Of a stretch of DNA of 6,642 nt, positions 1 to 5,128 are shown piece by piece. This DNA comes from Chitinophagaceae bacterium (GTDB lineage Bacteria; Bacteroidota; Bacteroidia; Chitinophagales; Chitinophagaceae). The first letter of the stretch is position 1, and every line of letters starts with the position of its first letter. Position numbers and translations under genes: made by a program. The DNA lies in assembly GCA_003136915.1 (NCBI GenBank), contig PLEB01000285.1, forward strand, positions 1 to 6,642, read 5' to 3'. The notes under the pieces are model-generated. The model worked only from the letters and a program-made list of their open reading frames with translations. It was not told where the DNA came from and made no database searches.

Positions 1-71
1 GTTGTGCTGCACTGTTGAGTGGATATGTTGGATTTAGGCACTAAAGATTTCTGTTTACAATCATAGTCCAA

Positions 72-92
72 TTTTTACTTTTTACTTTTTAC
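72..92. repeat. Tandem heptamer, three perfect copies of TTTTTAC
   Basis: Three head-to-tail copies of TTTTTAC occupy 72-78, 79-85 and 86-92, with a degenerate fourth (TTTC) at 93-96. Read on the minus strand they are GTAAAAA units starting 5 bp after the response-regulator stop codon. There is no hairpin next to them that would make this an ordinary intrinsic terminator. The array is short enough to expand or contract by slipped-strand copying. Its role is unknown. Confidence 0.8.
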
Positions 93-97
93 TTTCT

Positions 98-751
98 TCA
101 CAAATTCACCAATTGATTCTTAATCGCATACAAAACCAACCCAACCCTATTGCTTACATTGAATTTTTTAAAAAGGGATTCGCGGTAGCCGTCTATCGTG
201 CGTTCGCTGAGGAACATTTCCCTGGCAATCTGTTGATAATTTTTTTCGCTGCAGGCGTGTTGCAGAAATTCCAACTCGCGGTCAGTCAGTTTGGCAAACC
301 CTGAAACGGATTCGCTGCCGCCATGGTGAATGGATTGCATTACTTTGCGGGTAAGTATTTCGTTGTAATAGTATCCTTTGTCAATAAGCTCATCAAAGGC
401 GAGTTGAAGTTCCTTGGGATCTGCGTCCTTTAAAATATATCCCCGCGCACCCTGATGTATCATTTTAATGATGGCTACATCAGAATCCATCGTACTCAGG
501 GCCATCACGCGGATCTGCGGATAATGCGTGCGCAGCCAGGCTGCCGTAGCATAGCCGTCCATCACCGGCATATGGATATCCAGCAGAACAATATCCGGAA
601 GCTTGTCGGGATCAAGCTGTTCAATAAATTCCTTGCCATTGGCAACATCCATCAGCACTTTGTAGGATGGAAATAAATTGATGAGCACCGCAAGCCCCTT
701 GCGGAACATCGTATGATCATCAACGAGCGTTATGGAGCGCGTTTCACGCAT
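98..751 (-). CDS. NarL/FixJ-family response regulator (REC + LuxR-type HTH)
   Basis: This 217-residue protein is a cytoplasmic DNA-binding response regulator, almost certainly the phosphorylation target of the kinase encoded immediately upstream. The receiver domain spans about residues 5-122: acidic pair D11-D12, phospho-acceptor D58 in LLDIHMP, switch residues S86/T87 and conserved K108 in GYILKDA. A LuxR-type helix-turn-helix covers about 152-215, with LTDRELEFLQH and QQIAREMFLSERTIDGYR as recognisable signatures. The ATG at 749-751 is chosen because it gives a canonical receiver start (MRETRSITLVDDH). The longer frame, opening at 820, would add 23 residues lying wholly inside the kinase gene and resembling no receiver N-terminus. 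The start overlaps the kinase stop by 8 bp (ATGCGTGA), which suggests translational coupling. Target genes are unknown; autoregulation of the operon is plausible but unproven. Confidence 0.95.
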   Translation of the reverse strand: MRETRSITLVDDHTMFRKGLAVLINLFPSYKVLMDVANGKEFIEQLDPDKLPDIVLLDIHMPVMDGYATAAWLRTHYPQIRVMALSTMDSDVAIIKMIHQGARGYILKDADPKELQLAFDELIDKGYYYNEILTRKVMQSIHHGGSESVSGFAKLTDRELEFLQHACSEKNYQQIAREMFLSERTIDGYRESLFKKFNVSNRVGLVLYAIKNQLVNL

Positions 752-1529
752 AAGCAATTTGTATTTCCAGTGTAGTTCCTTCCCCGGGCCTGCTGATAAT
801 ATTTGCCTTTCCTCCAACAAGACTTGCCCGGCGGAGAATATTCTGTAGGCCCAGGCCCTCTCTTTTCTTCAATTCCTCTTCAGGATTAAATCCTGCACCA
901 TTGTCAAAGATCGAGATATGCAGCGATTCTTCCAGATAACGGATGGAAACTTTTATTTCAGAGGCCCCCGCATGTTTGATGATGTTCTGAAATCCTTCTT
1001 GTACCATCCTGAAAGCGATGAGCTTCTGCTGGTCGGGAATATTTTTCTCCACACCCTCCACGCTGACCGTGGCCTTAATGATGCCGCTGCGGTTGATCCT
1101 GCGGATTTCCTGCGCGATGCTTTCCGGCAGGCTTAGCAGTTGCATGCGCTCGCTGCTCAGGCTCTTCGCAATATCGCGCAATTCGGTCATGGCCTGGCTG
1201 ATACTTTCTTTTACATTGCTCACAAGATCCTCCTCAAACGTATGACGCTGTTCCATAATGCCCAGCTGCACTTTGGCAAGGCTCAGGATCTGGCCCACAT
1301 TATCATGGATCTCCTGACTGATCATATCGAAAGTCTGTTCCTGTATCTCCAGCTTGGATTCGAGGAGCTGTTTTTCGAAAGTTGCTTTCATGAGTTGCTG
1401 CTCCTTGCTCATTTGCCCTTTTTTGTTATTATAATAAAATAGCATGACCAGGAACAATACGCCCAGGAAGAGCAGTATGATAATGACTGCGACAATCGTA
1501 AAAATTACCTGATCCTTTGTGTCCTGCAT
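744..1529 (-). CDS. Minimal membrane-anchored sensor histidine kinase (HisKA_3/HATPase_c, NarX/DesK class)
   Basis: A 261-residue kinase that should autophosphorylate on His and pass the phosphate to the regulator encoded next. A single membrane helix lies at about residues 8-32, followed by a likely coiled-coil stretch (about 38-70). The dimerisation/phosphoacceptor region contains SQEIHDNVGQ with H75 as the phospho-site. The ATP-binding domain (about 165-260) shows the N box (E178, N182, H186 in QEGFQNIIKHAGA), the G1 box DNGAGF (209-214) and a G2-like GLGLQNILRR (225-234). Only about seven residues precede the helix, so there is no periplasmic sensor, PAS, GAF or HAMP domain. Input must come from the membrane or from a partner, most likely the seven-helix protein whose gene overlaps this one by 25 bp. 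The start at 1527-1529 is preferred because it keeps the membrane helix; the region before it is AT-rich without a clear Shine-Dalgarno sequence. Confidence 0.94.
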   Translation of the reverse strand: MQDTKDQVIFTIVAVIIILLFLGVLFLVMLFYYNNKKGQMSKEQQLMKATFEKQLLESKLEIQEQTFDMISQEIHDNVGQILSLAKVQLGIMEQRHTFEEDLVSNVKESISQAMTELRDIAKSLSSERMQLLSLPESIAQEIRRINRSGIIKATVSVEGVEKNIPDQQKLIAFRMVQEGFQNIIKHAGASEIKVSIRYLEESLHISIFDNGAGFNPEEELKKREGLGLQNILRRASLVGGKANIISRPGEGTTLEIQIAYA

Positions 1530-2158
1530 AAAATAAAAGCGTAGCTGTACCCTGCGTATACAATTGCGTTTACTGAAGGGAGGATGGCATTATAAAGTTT
1601 TTGGTGTGCAATCTCAATATGATTGATCAATATGTATTCATGGAGTCCGAGGATTACCAATGTAATAAGCCCGAACAGCAGGTTGACCGAATTGATCCAG
1701 AAAAAGGGCTCCCTGGCAAAATTTAACTCTTGCGGGTCCAGGATCGTCAGTCTGACCAGACTAAGGCTCGAGAATACAACAGTCATAATATCAATGAGCA
1801 CGAGGGAATAGGTGTTAAAATGAAACTGCCCCTGGATGAAAAAAAAGTTTACAGAGATCAGTATCATGCAAAGAATACAAACAGTATAGAAAACAAAGGT
1901 TTCCTTGCCTGTTAAAAATAACATTTTGCCCGCTATAAAGAAATAGAACGGTGTGGATGCAAGCAGGTAAAGGTTATAAGTAAGATAATTCGATTCCCAC
2001 CCGAACATGCGATAGTTTATTCCTGTGAATTCAGTTACGTTTACGATCACCAGCAAAGGAATAAAAGCAAGCAGAGAGCACGCCCGAAGGCCGCGGAAAC
2101 AATAAAGCGCAACTACCAGGCAGGCAATCTGAAAATATTCAAACCAGGCAATATGCAT
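1505..2158 (-). CDS. Seven-helix integral membrane protein of unknown family, probable sensory partner of the kinase
   Basis: This 217-residue protein is almost wholly hydrophobic. Seven candidate membrane helices can be picked out by eye at about residues 6-24, 26-46, 62-82, 88-108, 117-137, 151-172 and 188-210. Short polar loops separate them, and a small basic tail (CRTQRIR) would be cytoplasmic if the N-terminus is outside. I recognise no named family or catalytic motif. The layout superficially resembles the 7TM input modules fused to some bacterial kinases, but here it is a separate polypeptide. The last 25 bp overlap the start of the kinase gene, and the exported-protein gene ends 5 bp upstream of its ATG. 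Both facts argue for one operon and a joint function. Inference: it senses a membrane or extracytoplasmic cue and controls the domain-poor kinase. A transporter or an unrelated membrane protein cannot be excluded. Confidence 0.85.
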   Translation of the reverse strand: MHIAWFEYFQIACLVVALYCFRGLRACSLLAFIPLLVIVNVTEFTGINYRMFGWESNYLTYNLYLLASTPFYFFIAGKMLFLTGKETFVFYTVCILCMILISVNFFFIQGQFHFNTYSLVLIDIMTVVFSSLSLVRLTILDPQELNFAREPFFWINSVNLLFGLITLVILGLHEYILINHIEIAHQKLYNAILPSVNAIVYAGYSYAFILCRTQRIR

Positions 2159-2163
2159 ACGGC

Positions 2164-2760
2164 TTAAGGTTGAATTCCACCCAGGTCATAGCCCGTTCCT
2201 CCGCCTGTTGATCCCGCAGGCGCTGCCGCATTTGCATGGATCCCTCCCGGTACTGCCTGTGCACTATCGTAAGGCATGAGAAAGATTGCTATCCGATCCC
2301 GGTAACGGTTCTTTATTTCCGCATTGCTTTGATAGGTATTCAGATAGGTGCTGTCGTAAATGCCCAGCTGAATTTTTATCATGAGCGTTTTACCTGCCGC
2401 ATTGTATTGCTCCGCTGTCTGCGTAAGCCAGTCCAGCAGGCCCTTTCCCCGAAAGACCTCACCAGTAGTTATCATGCTGGTGCGTTTGATCTGGATATTT
2501 ACCTTTTGGCCGGCTACCGCAGAAAATCCGTGCTGCAGCATTACCGTAGCGTATTTATCTATGCAAAGCTGCGCAGAGTCAATACTAACAGCCCTTCCGC
2601 CGGTATCCGTGCTATTCCCGGGATTTGTATTCAGGGTGCGTGACAAGAGTTGCCATTGATTCCCGTTTATTTGATGGGCCCCGTCTGATTCCCTGAAAGC
2701 AAATACGACTCCCGCAGCCAGGGCAATGAACAAGAATAAAATACTTGATTTGTAAGGCAT
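2164..2760 (-). CDS. Small exported protein of unknown function, first gene of the two-component operon
   Basis: A 198-residue protein I cannot assign to a named family. The N-terminus (KSS then hydrophobic residues 6-22) is a signal peptide or signal anchor; a VFA-F junction near residue 21 would suit signal peptidase I. There is no lipobox cysteine, and the single Cys is at 66. The middle part (about 58-165) looks like a folded domain with alternating hydrophobic residues (for example KVNIQIKRT and LMIKIQLGIY) and a helical segment GLLDWLTQTAEQYNAAGK. The C-terminus (about 170-198) is rich in Gly and Ala and ends in GTGYDLGGIQP. The gene starts the minus-strand operon and ends 5 bp before the seven-helix gene, so the product may supply or modulate the signal read by that module. 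The ATG at 2758-2760 yields a full signal peptide and is well placed after the intergenic region. Confidence 0.82.
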   Translation of the reverse strand: MPYKSSILFLFIALAAGVVFAFRESDGAHQINGNQWQLLSRTLNTNPGNSTDTGGRAVSIDSAQLCIDKYATVMLQHGFSAVAGQKVNIQIKRTSMITTGEVFRGKGLLDWLTQTAEQYNAAGKTLMIKIQLGIYDSTYLNTYQSNAEIKNRYRDRIAIFLMPYDSAQAVPGGIHANAAAPAGSTGGGTGYDLGGIQP

Positions 2761-2830
2761 ATGATCAGTTTAATGGTTAATTACGACTTTAAAATACGGA
2801 GAATCAGCCTTCCTTACACCATTGGACCCG

Positions 2831-2912
2831 AGAAATGGGCTTTCTACCCCCGTATACCGGGAAAAACACCCGGGTCAAAATGGTGCTTTCTCCCCTTGAA
2901 ATGGGTCTTCCT
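2831..2912. repeat. Cluster of imperfect repeats sharing a CCCATTT core, candidate operator
   Basis: On the minus strand two copies read GGGGTAGAAAGCCCATTTC (2832-2850) and GGGGAGAAAGCACCATTTT (2877-2895). They match over about 17 positions if two single-base indels are allowed, with an offset of 45 bp. A third, partial copy, GGAAGACCCATTTC, occupies about 2898-2911, directly adjoining the second. The cluster sits about 70-150 bp upstream of the first gene of the two-component operon, a reasonable place for regulator binding. No specific regulator can be named from sequence. Confidence 0.55.
2848..2875. promoter_or_regulatory. Pair of palindromes between the repeats
   Basis: CCCCGTATACCGGG (2848-2861) is a 14-bp palindrome with one mismatched pair around the exact core GTATAC. 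ACCCGGGT (2868-2875) is a perfect 8-bp palindrome. Their centres are 17 bp apart, and CCGGG (2857-2861) can also pair with CCCGG (2869-2873) as a hairpin. The symmetry and the position between two direct repeats suggest binding of a dimeric protein, but no specific factor can be named. Confidence 0.4.
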
Positions 2913-3035
2913 CAGAGCGTAAGTTTGCTCCCAGGCCCTACACTCAAAACCATTTAACCATTACCTTATCCTGAATGATTCGGAAGCACAGATGCAGCTT
3001 GATTTAATTTTCTCGTGGACTAGCAATCGTTATCC

Positions 3036-3064
3036 GCCTCCCTGTTCCCAGGGAGGCTTTGTTT
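3036..3064 (+). terminator. Orphan intrinsic terminator hairpin reading rightwards
   Basis: GCCTCCCTG (3036-3044) and CAGGGAGGC (3049-3057) form a perfect 9-bp GC-rich stem with the tetraloop TTCC. The U-rich tail TTTGTTT (3058-3064) follows at once on the plus strand. The other strand has no T tract after the hairpin, so the orientation is rightward. No plus-strand protein-coding gene precedes it: everything to the left is on the minus strand. It may end a small RNA from about 2920-3035, stop antisense transcription into the next gene, or act as a leader attenuator. Confidence 0.6.
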
Positions 3065-3087
3065 GGCCCGGAACTATAAAAAAAAAC

Positions 3088-3133
3088 GACTGCAGACAGG
3101 GTACAAAGCCAAGTTTCGCTATTTTTGGCAGTC
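3088..3133. repeat. Inverted repeat GACTGC...GCAGTC beside an A9 run
   Basis: GACTGC (3088-3093) and GCAGTC (3128-3133) are perfectly complementary, with a 34-base spacer. On the minus strand the closing arm is followed almost immediately by T9 (3086-3078). That gives a poor terminator-like geometry for leftward transcripts because the loop is long. The right arm overlaps a possible -7 promoter element. It may be a chance six-base match. Confidence 0.3.
3120..3127 (+). promoter_or_regulatory. Possible -7 promoter element TATTTTTG for the CBU_0592-like gene
   Basis: TATTTTTG matches the Bacteroidota housekeeping -7 consensus TAnnTTTG at every fixed position. Transcription would begin near 3132-3135 and leave a leader of about 80 bases before the ATG at 3217. 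No TTTG-type -33 element is found at the usual spacing (around 3097-3100), which lowers confidence. It lies downstream of the orphan terminator, so that terminator would not affect this promoter. Confidence 0.35.
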
Positions 3134-3179
3134 CGGGAATCATTCATGATCGCTTGCCTGATGTTGCTTTCCTAACCCT

Positions 3180-3199
3180 CCTATAAACACCTATAAACC
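3180..3199. repeat. Tandem decamer CCTATAAAC(A/C)
   Basis: CCTATAAACA (3180-3189) is followed directly by CCTATAAACC (3190-3199), identical except for the last base. The 10-bp period is about one helical turn, so both copies present the same face of the DNA. The repeat ends 17 bp before the start codon at 3217. It could be an operator, part of a translation-initiation region, or a simple duplication. Confidence 0.6.
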
Positions 3200-3216
3200 T
3201 TTTCCAATCTTTCTAC

Positions 3217-3492
3217 ATGAATTTTTCAGAAGCCTTAGGCAGTTTTGGCGTGAGCATTCTCCTGATTGCTTTCGTGCTGAACCTGCTGAAGATTATCCGG
3301 ACGGACAGCCTGATTTATGGTTTGCTGAATTTTGCGGGCGCAGGTATTGCCTGTATCGCCAGCTATCTGATTCCTTATTTCCCTTTCGTCATACTTGAAG
3401 GCGTATGGACTGTTCTATCCGTTGTCGCAATCGTGAAAATACTTATCCGGATGCAGCGCAGCATTTCCATGCCAACGGAAGAGCCTGATTAG
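3217..3492 (+). CDS. Small membrane protein, CBU_0592-like family
   Basis: A 91-residue inner-membrane protein with three predicted helices at about residues 10-26, 32-51 and 55-77, and a short polar cytoplasmic-looking tail (RMQRSISMPTEEPD). The order of features matches what I know of the CBU_0592-like domain, a family of 80-90 residue proteins of unknown function: a Gly-containing first helix, the SLIYGLLNFAGAG segment (31-43), a short extracytoplasmic turn, then VILEGVWTVLSVVAIVKIL with the typical E-x-x-W pattern (E60 and W63). The length is normal for the family. The ATG is the only sensible start and is preceded by a pyrimidine-rich stretch rather than a Shine-Dalgarno sequence. It appears to be a single-gene unit, separated by 16 bp from a convergent nuclease gene. 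No biochemical role can be given. Confidence 0.85.
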   Translation: MNFSEALGSFGVSILLIAFVLNLLKIIRTDSLIYGLLNFAGAGIACIASYLIPYFPFVILEGVWTVLSVVAIVKILIRMQRSISMPTEEPD

Positions 3493-3508
3493 CCACTATC
3501 CATCACTG

Positions 3509-4381
3509 TTAGAAGAGGCTTAATTGCCGCAACTCCACTCTTATTTTTACTTTTTTATCCAATGGCTTTTCAGGGAATGCTTGTTTTGGGTCTATTAAAG
3601 ATTTTATTGATGGCCGGAAAGAGATAGGATATACCTGGCTTTCCTGATACCTCGAAGCAATGATTACTTCAGTGTCCGTTTTATGCTGATCAAAGAGGGA
3701 CAATAATAATTCGGGTGAATTATTTTCTTTCGATAGGTGCGACAAGAGCAGGTGGGTCATAAAATCGGGCCGGTGGGCAGTAAAAAGTTCGAAGGCCTGG
3801 TGGTTTGACAGGTGGCCTTGTCCTCCGCGGATCCTGTTCTTCAGGAAATATGGATAGCTGCCCTGCTGTAACATGTCTTCATCATAATTGGCTTCCAGAA
3901 AAGCAGCATGGCATTGACGGAAATAGCGGACCACCTGTTCGCAGATCTGGCCGATATCCGTGAAAATTCCCACGGTGGTCTGCAGGCAGCGTACCACAAA
4001 ACTATGTGGATCGCGGGCATCGTGTTTTTTTGGAAATGGAGTAATAATGAGGTTGCCGATGCTTACCGGCTGATGGCTTTCAAACAATTGGACAAATGCC
4101 CGGAGCCTCTTGCCTCTGATCTCCCGGAGCGTGCCGGTATTTACGTACACAGGTAATTTATATTTCTGAACGAGGGCGGAAAGGCCGACAATATGATCGC
4201 TGTGCTCATGGGAGATAAAGATTCCCTTCACGACTTTCATGTCCAGTCCGAGACGGGCCATCCTATGTTCGGTTTCGGCGCATGAGAGACCTGCGTCCAC
4301 GAAAATAGCTTCTTCACCGTTGCCGATATAGTAACAGTTTCCATTGCTGCCGGAATTTAATGAAGCTATGAACAAGGACAT
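3509..4381 (-). CDS. YycJ/WalJ (VicX)-type metallo-beta-lactamase-fold nuclease with sliding-clamp-binding tail
   Basis: A 290-residue cytoplasmic MBL-fold hydrolase. The N-terminus (SLNSGSNGNCYYI), the metal motif SHEHSDH (H58, H60, D62, H63), H120 in KKHDA, D142 in FTDIG, GHLSN (189-193) and LSHLSKENN with H215 are the YycJ/WalJ signature, and all expected metal ligands are present. Firmicute members are about 265 residues. Family work links them to DNA exonuclease activity and a mutator phenotype; transfer of that role here is inference. The family-like core ends near residue 252. A basic extension of roughly 38 residues follows and ends in RQLSLF at the extreme C-terminus, an exact match to the QL(S/D)LF beta-clamp-binding consensus. 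The protein may therefore be recruited to replication or repair forks. The ATG at 4379-4381 gives a canonical family start. The gene diverges from the DUF2007-like gene across 32 bp. Confidence 0.93.
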   Translation of the reverse strand: MSLFIASLNSGSNGNCYYIGNGEEAIFVDAGLSCAETEHRMARLGLDMKVVKGIFISHEHSDHIVGLSALVQKYKLPVYVNTGTLREIRGKRLRAFVQLFESHQPVSIGNLIITPFPKKHDARDPHSFVVRCLQTTVGIFTDIGQICEQVVRYFRQCHAAFLEANYDEDMLQQGSYPYFLKNRIRGGQGHLSNHQAFELFTAHRPDFMTHLLLSHLSKENNSPELLLSLFDQHKTDTEVIIASRYQESQVYPISFRPSIKSLIDPKQAFPEKPLDKKVKIRVELRQLSLF

Positions 4382-4400
4382 CTGATTGCGAAATTAATGC

Positions 4401-4408
4401 TAAGTTTA
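4401..4408 (+). promoter_or_regulatory. Possible -7 element TAAGTTTA in the 32-bp divergent gap
   Basis: TAAGTTTA differs from TAnnTTTG only in its last base. A start site 5-7 bases downstream would fall at about 4413-4415, on the ATG of the DUF2007-like gene, implying a leaderless or nearly leaderless transcript. No correctly spaced TTTG -33 element is visible. The whole divergent gap is only 4382-4413, so promoters for both genes must be here or inside the opposite gene. Confidence 0.25.
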
Positions 4409-4413
4409 TTGTA

Positions 4414-5070
4414 ATGGATGAACCTTTTCTCACATTCCGGAAATTTAATGATCCGGAAATAGCATCGGAAATGGCCGCAAAATTAAAAGAGCACAACATC
4501 GAGGTTGAATTGGAAGATGACGGAAAATTATTTGACCCCAGTTTTGCCAAAAACTTTTTGGATCGGGATATACGGTTAAAATTACGGGCTAAGGATTTTG
4601 AACAGGCAGATAAGGTGATGAGGTTCTTTTATAGCAGGCAGGCAGACAAAGTGGGAGCGGACTATTACCTGTATCAGTTCTCGGACTCCGAATTGATGGA
4701 AATCGTCCGCAATCCGGATGAATGGGGGTTTCTGGACTATGAACTGGCGCGAAGGATTTTGTCAGACCATGGTATCAGCATTCCTTCAAAAGAATTGAAA
4801 AGATTTCAGGAAGAGAAATTGAAATTGCTTTCCCGGCCGGAACCGGCGGATACATCCTGGACCAATATGGGATACCTGCTTGCCCTTATTGCACCTCCAC
4901 TCGGAATGATCATCGGGTTCAGTATGGCTGGTATGAAGAGAACCCTCCCGGACGGTCAACGCCGGTTTGCCTACAGCAGTGAGGACCGGAACCACGGCAG
5001 AAGGATTTTATGGATTGCCCTTATTTGTTTTGTTGCCTGGATTGCCGGCTGGCTTTGGTTTTGGAAATGA
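4414..5070 (+). CDS. DUF2007-like domain protein with C-terminal membrane anchor
   Basis: A 218-residue protein. Residues about 5-75 resemble the DUF2007 'putative signal transducing protein' domain: a beta-strand (FLTFRKF), a helix (PEIASEMAAKLKEHNI), a second strand with acidic residues (EVELEDDG), and a final strand/helix ending ADKVMRFFY. Residues about 85-140 form a charged helical segment with SDSELMEIVRNPDEWG and YELARRILSDHGI. I have the impression that this segment often accompanies DUF2007 in Bacteroidota, but I cannot verify that here. Two membrane helices follow at about 153-171 and 197-217, with a basic loop between them, and the protein ends immediately after the second helix. 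No enzyme motif is seen. It probably sits in the inner membrane with its N-terminal domain in the cytoplasm. The Pr6Pr gene follows 58 bp downstream on the same strand and may be co-transcribed. Function is unknown. Confidence 0.8.
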   Translation: MDEPFLTFRKFNDPEIASEMAAKLKEHNIEVELEDDGKLFDPSFAKNFLDRDIRLKLRAKDFEQADKVMRFFYSRQADKVGADYYLYQFSDSELMEIVRNPDEWGFLDYELARRILSDHGISIPSKELKRFQEEKLKLLSRPEPADTSWTNMGYLLALIAPPLGMIIGFSMAGMKRTLPDGQRRFAYSSEDRNHGRRILWIALICFVAWIAGWLWFWK

Positions 5071-5091
5071 TAAGGCCTGGAATAATTGCCG

Positions 5092-5099
5092 TATATTTA
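5092..5099 (+). promoter_or_regulatory. Possible -7 element TATATTTA upstream of the Pr6Pr gene
   Basis: TATATTTA matches TAnnTTTG except in the final base and lies 29 bp before the ATG at 5129, giving a predicted leader of roughly 25 bases. The nearest upstream TTTG (5060-5063) is about 28 bp away, too far for the usual 19-21 bp spacer. The gene may instead be read from the upstream DUF2007-like gene. Confidence 0.25.
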
Positions 5100-5128
5100 A
5101 ATAACCCTTGATCTGTTAAAGTACGCGC

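Larger units (their letters stand above)
2761..3216. other. Structured 456-bp intergenic region between divergent transcription units
   Basis: No convincing coding frame is present; the short frames here have no recognisable domains and run across hairpins. The segment separates the minus-strand signalling operon from the plus-strand CBU_0592-like gene, so it should hold both promoters. It contains imperfect repeats and palindromes (2831-2912), an orphan terminator hairpin (3036-3064), an A9 run beside an inverted repeat (3078-3133), a -7-like element (3120-3127) and a tandem decamer (3180-3199). No good paired -33/-7 promoter was found for the minus-strand operon. Confidence 0.75.

Noticed and set aside
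29..71. TTGGA/TCCAA inverted repeat as terminator of the signalling operon
   Set aside because: The stem is only 5 bp with a loop of over 30 bases and no T tract follows on the minus strand.
752..820. N-terminal extension of the response regulator, with an upstream start at 820
   Set aside because: The extra 23 residues lie entirely within the kinase coding region and do not look like a receiver domain; the ATG at 751 gives a canonical start.
2236..2643. 135-codon plus-strand open frame opposite the exported-protein gene
   Set aside because: Its composition is atypical (many Cys, Arg and His), it has no recognisable domain, and it mirrors a better-supported minus-strand gene with a signal peptide.
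2974..3000. CGGAAGCA near 2980 as a hint of signal recognition particle RNA
   Set aside because: The conserved SRP loop needs a GGAAG...GCAGC arrangement closed by a long helix; the flanks here do not pair accordingly.
2992..3186. 64-codon plus-strand open frame in the intergenic region
   Set aside because: It runs through the terminator hairpin and A9 run, has no family resemblance, and its codon use looks non-coding.
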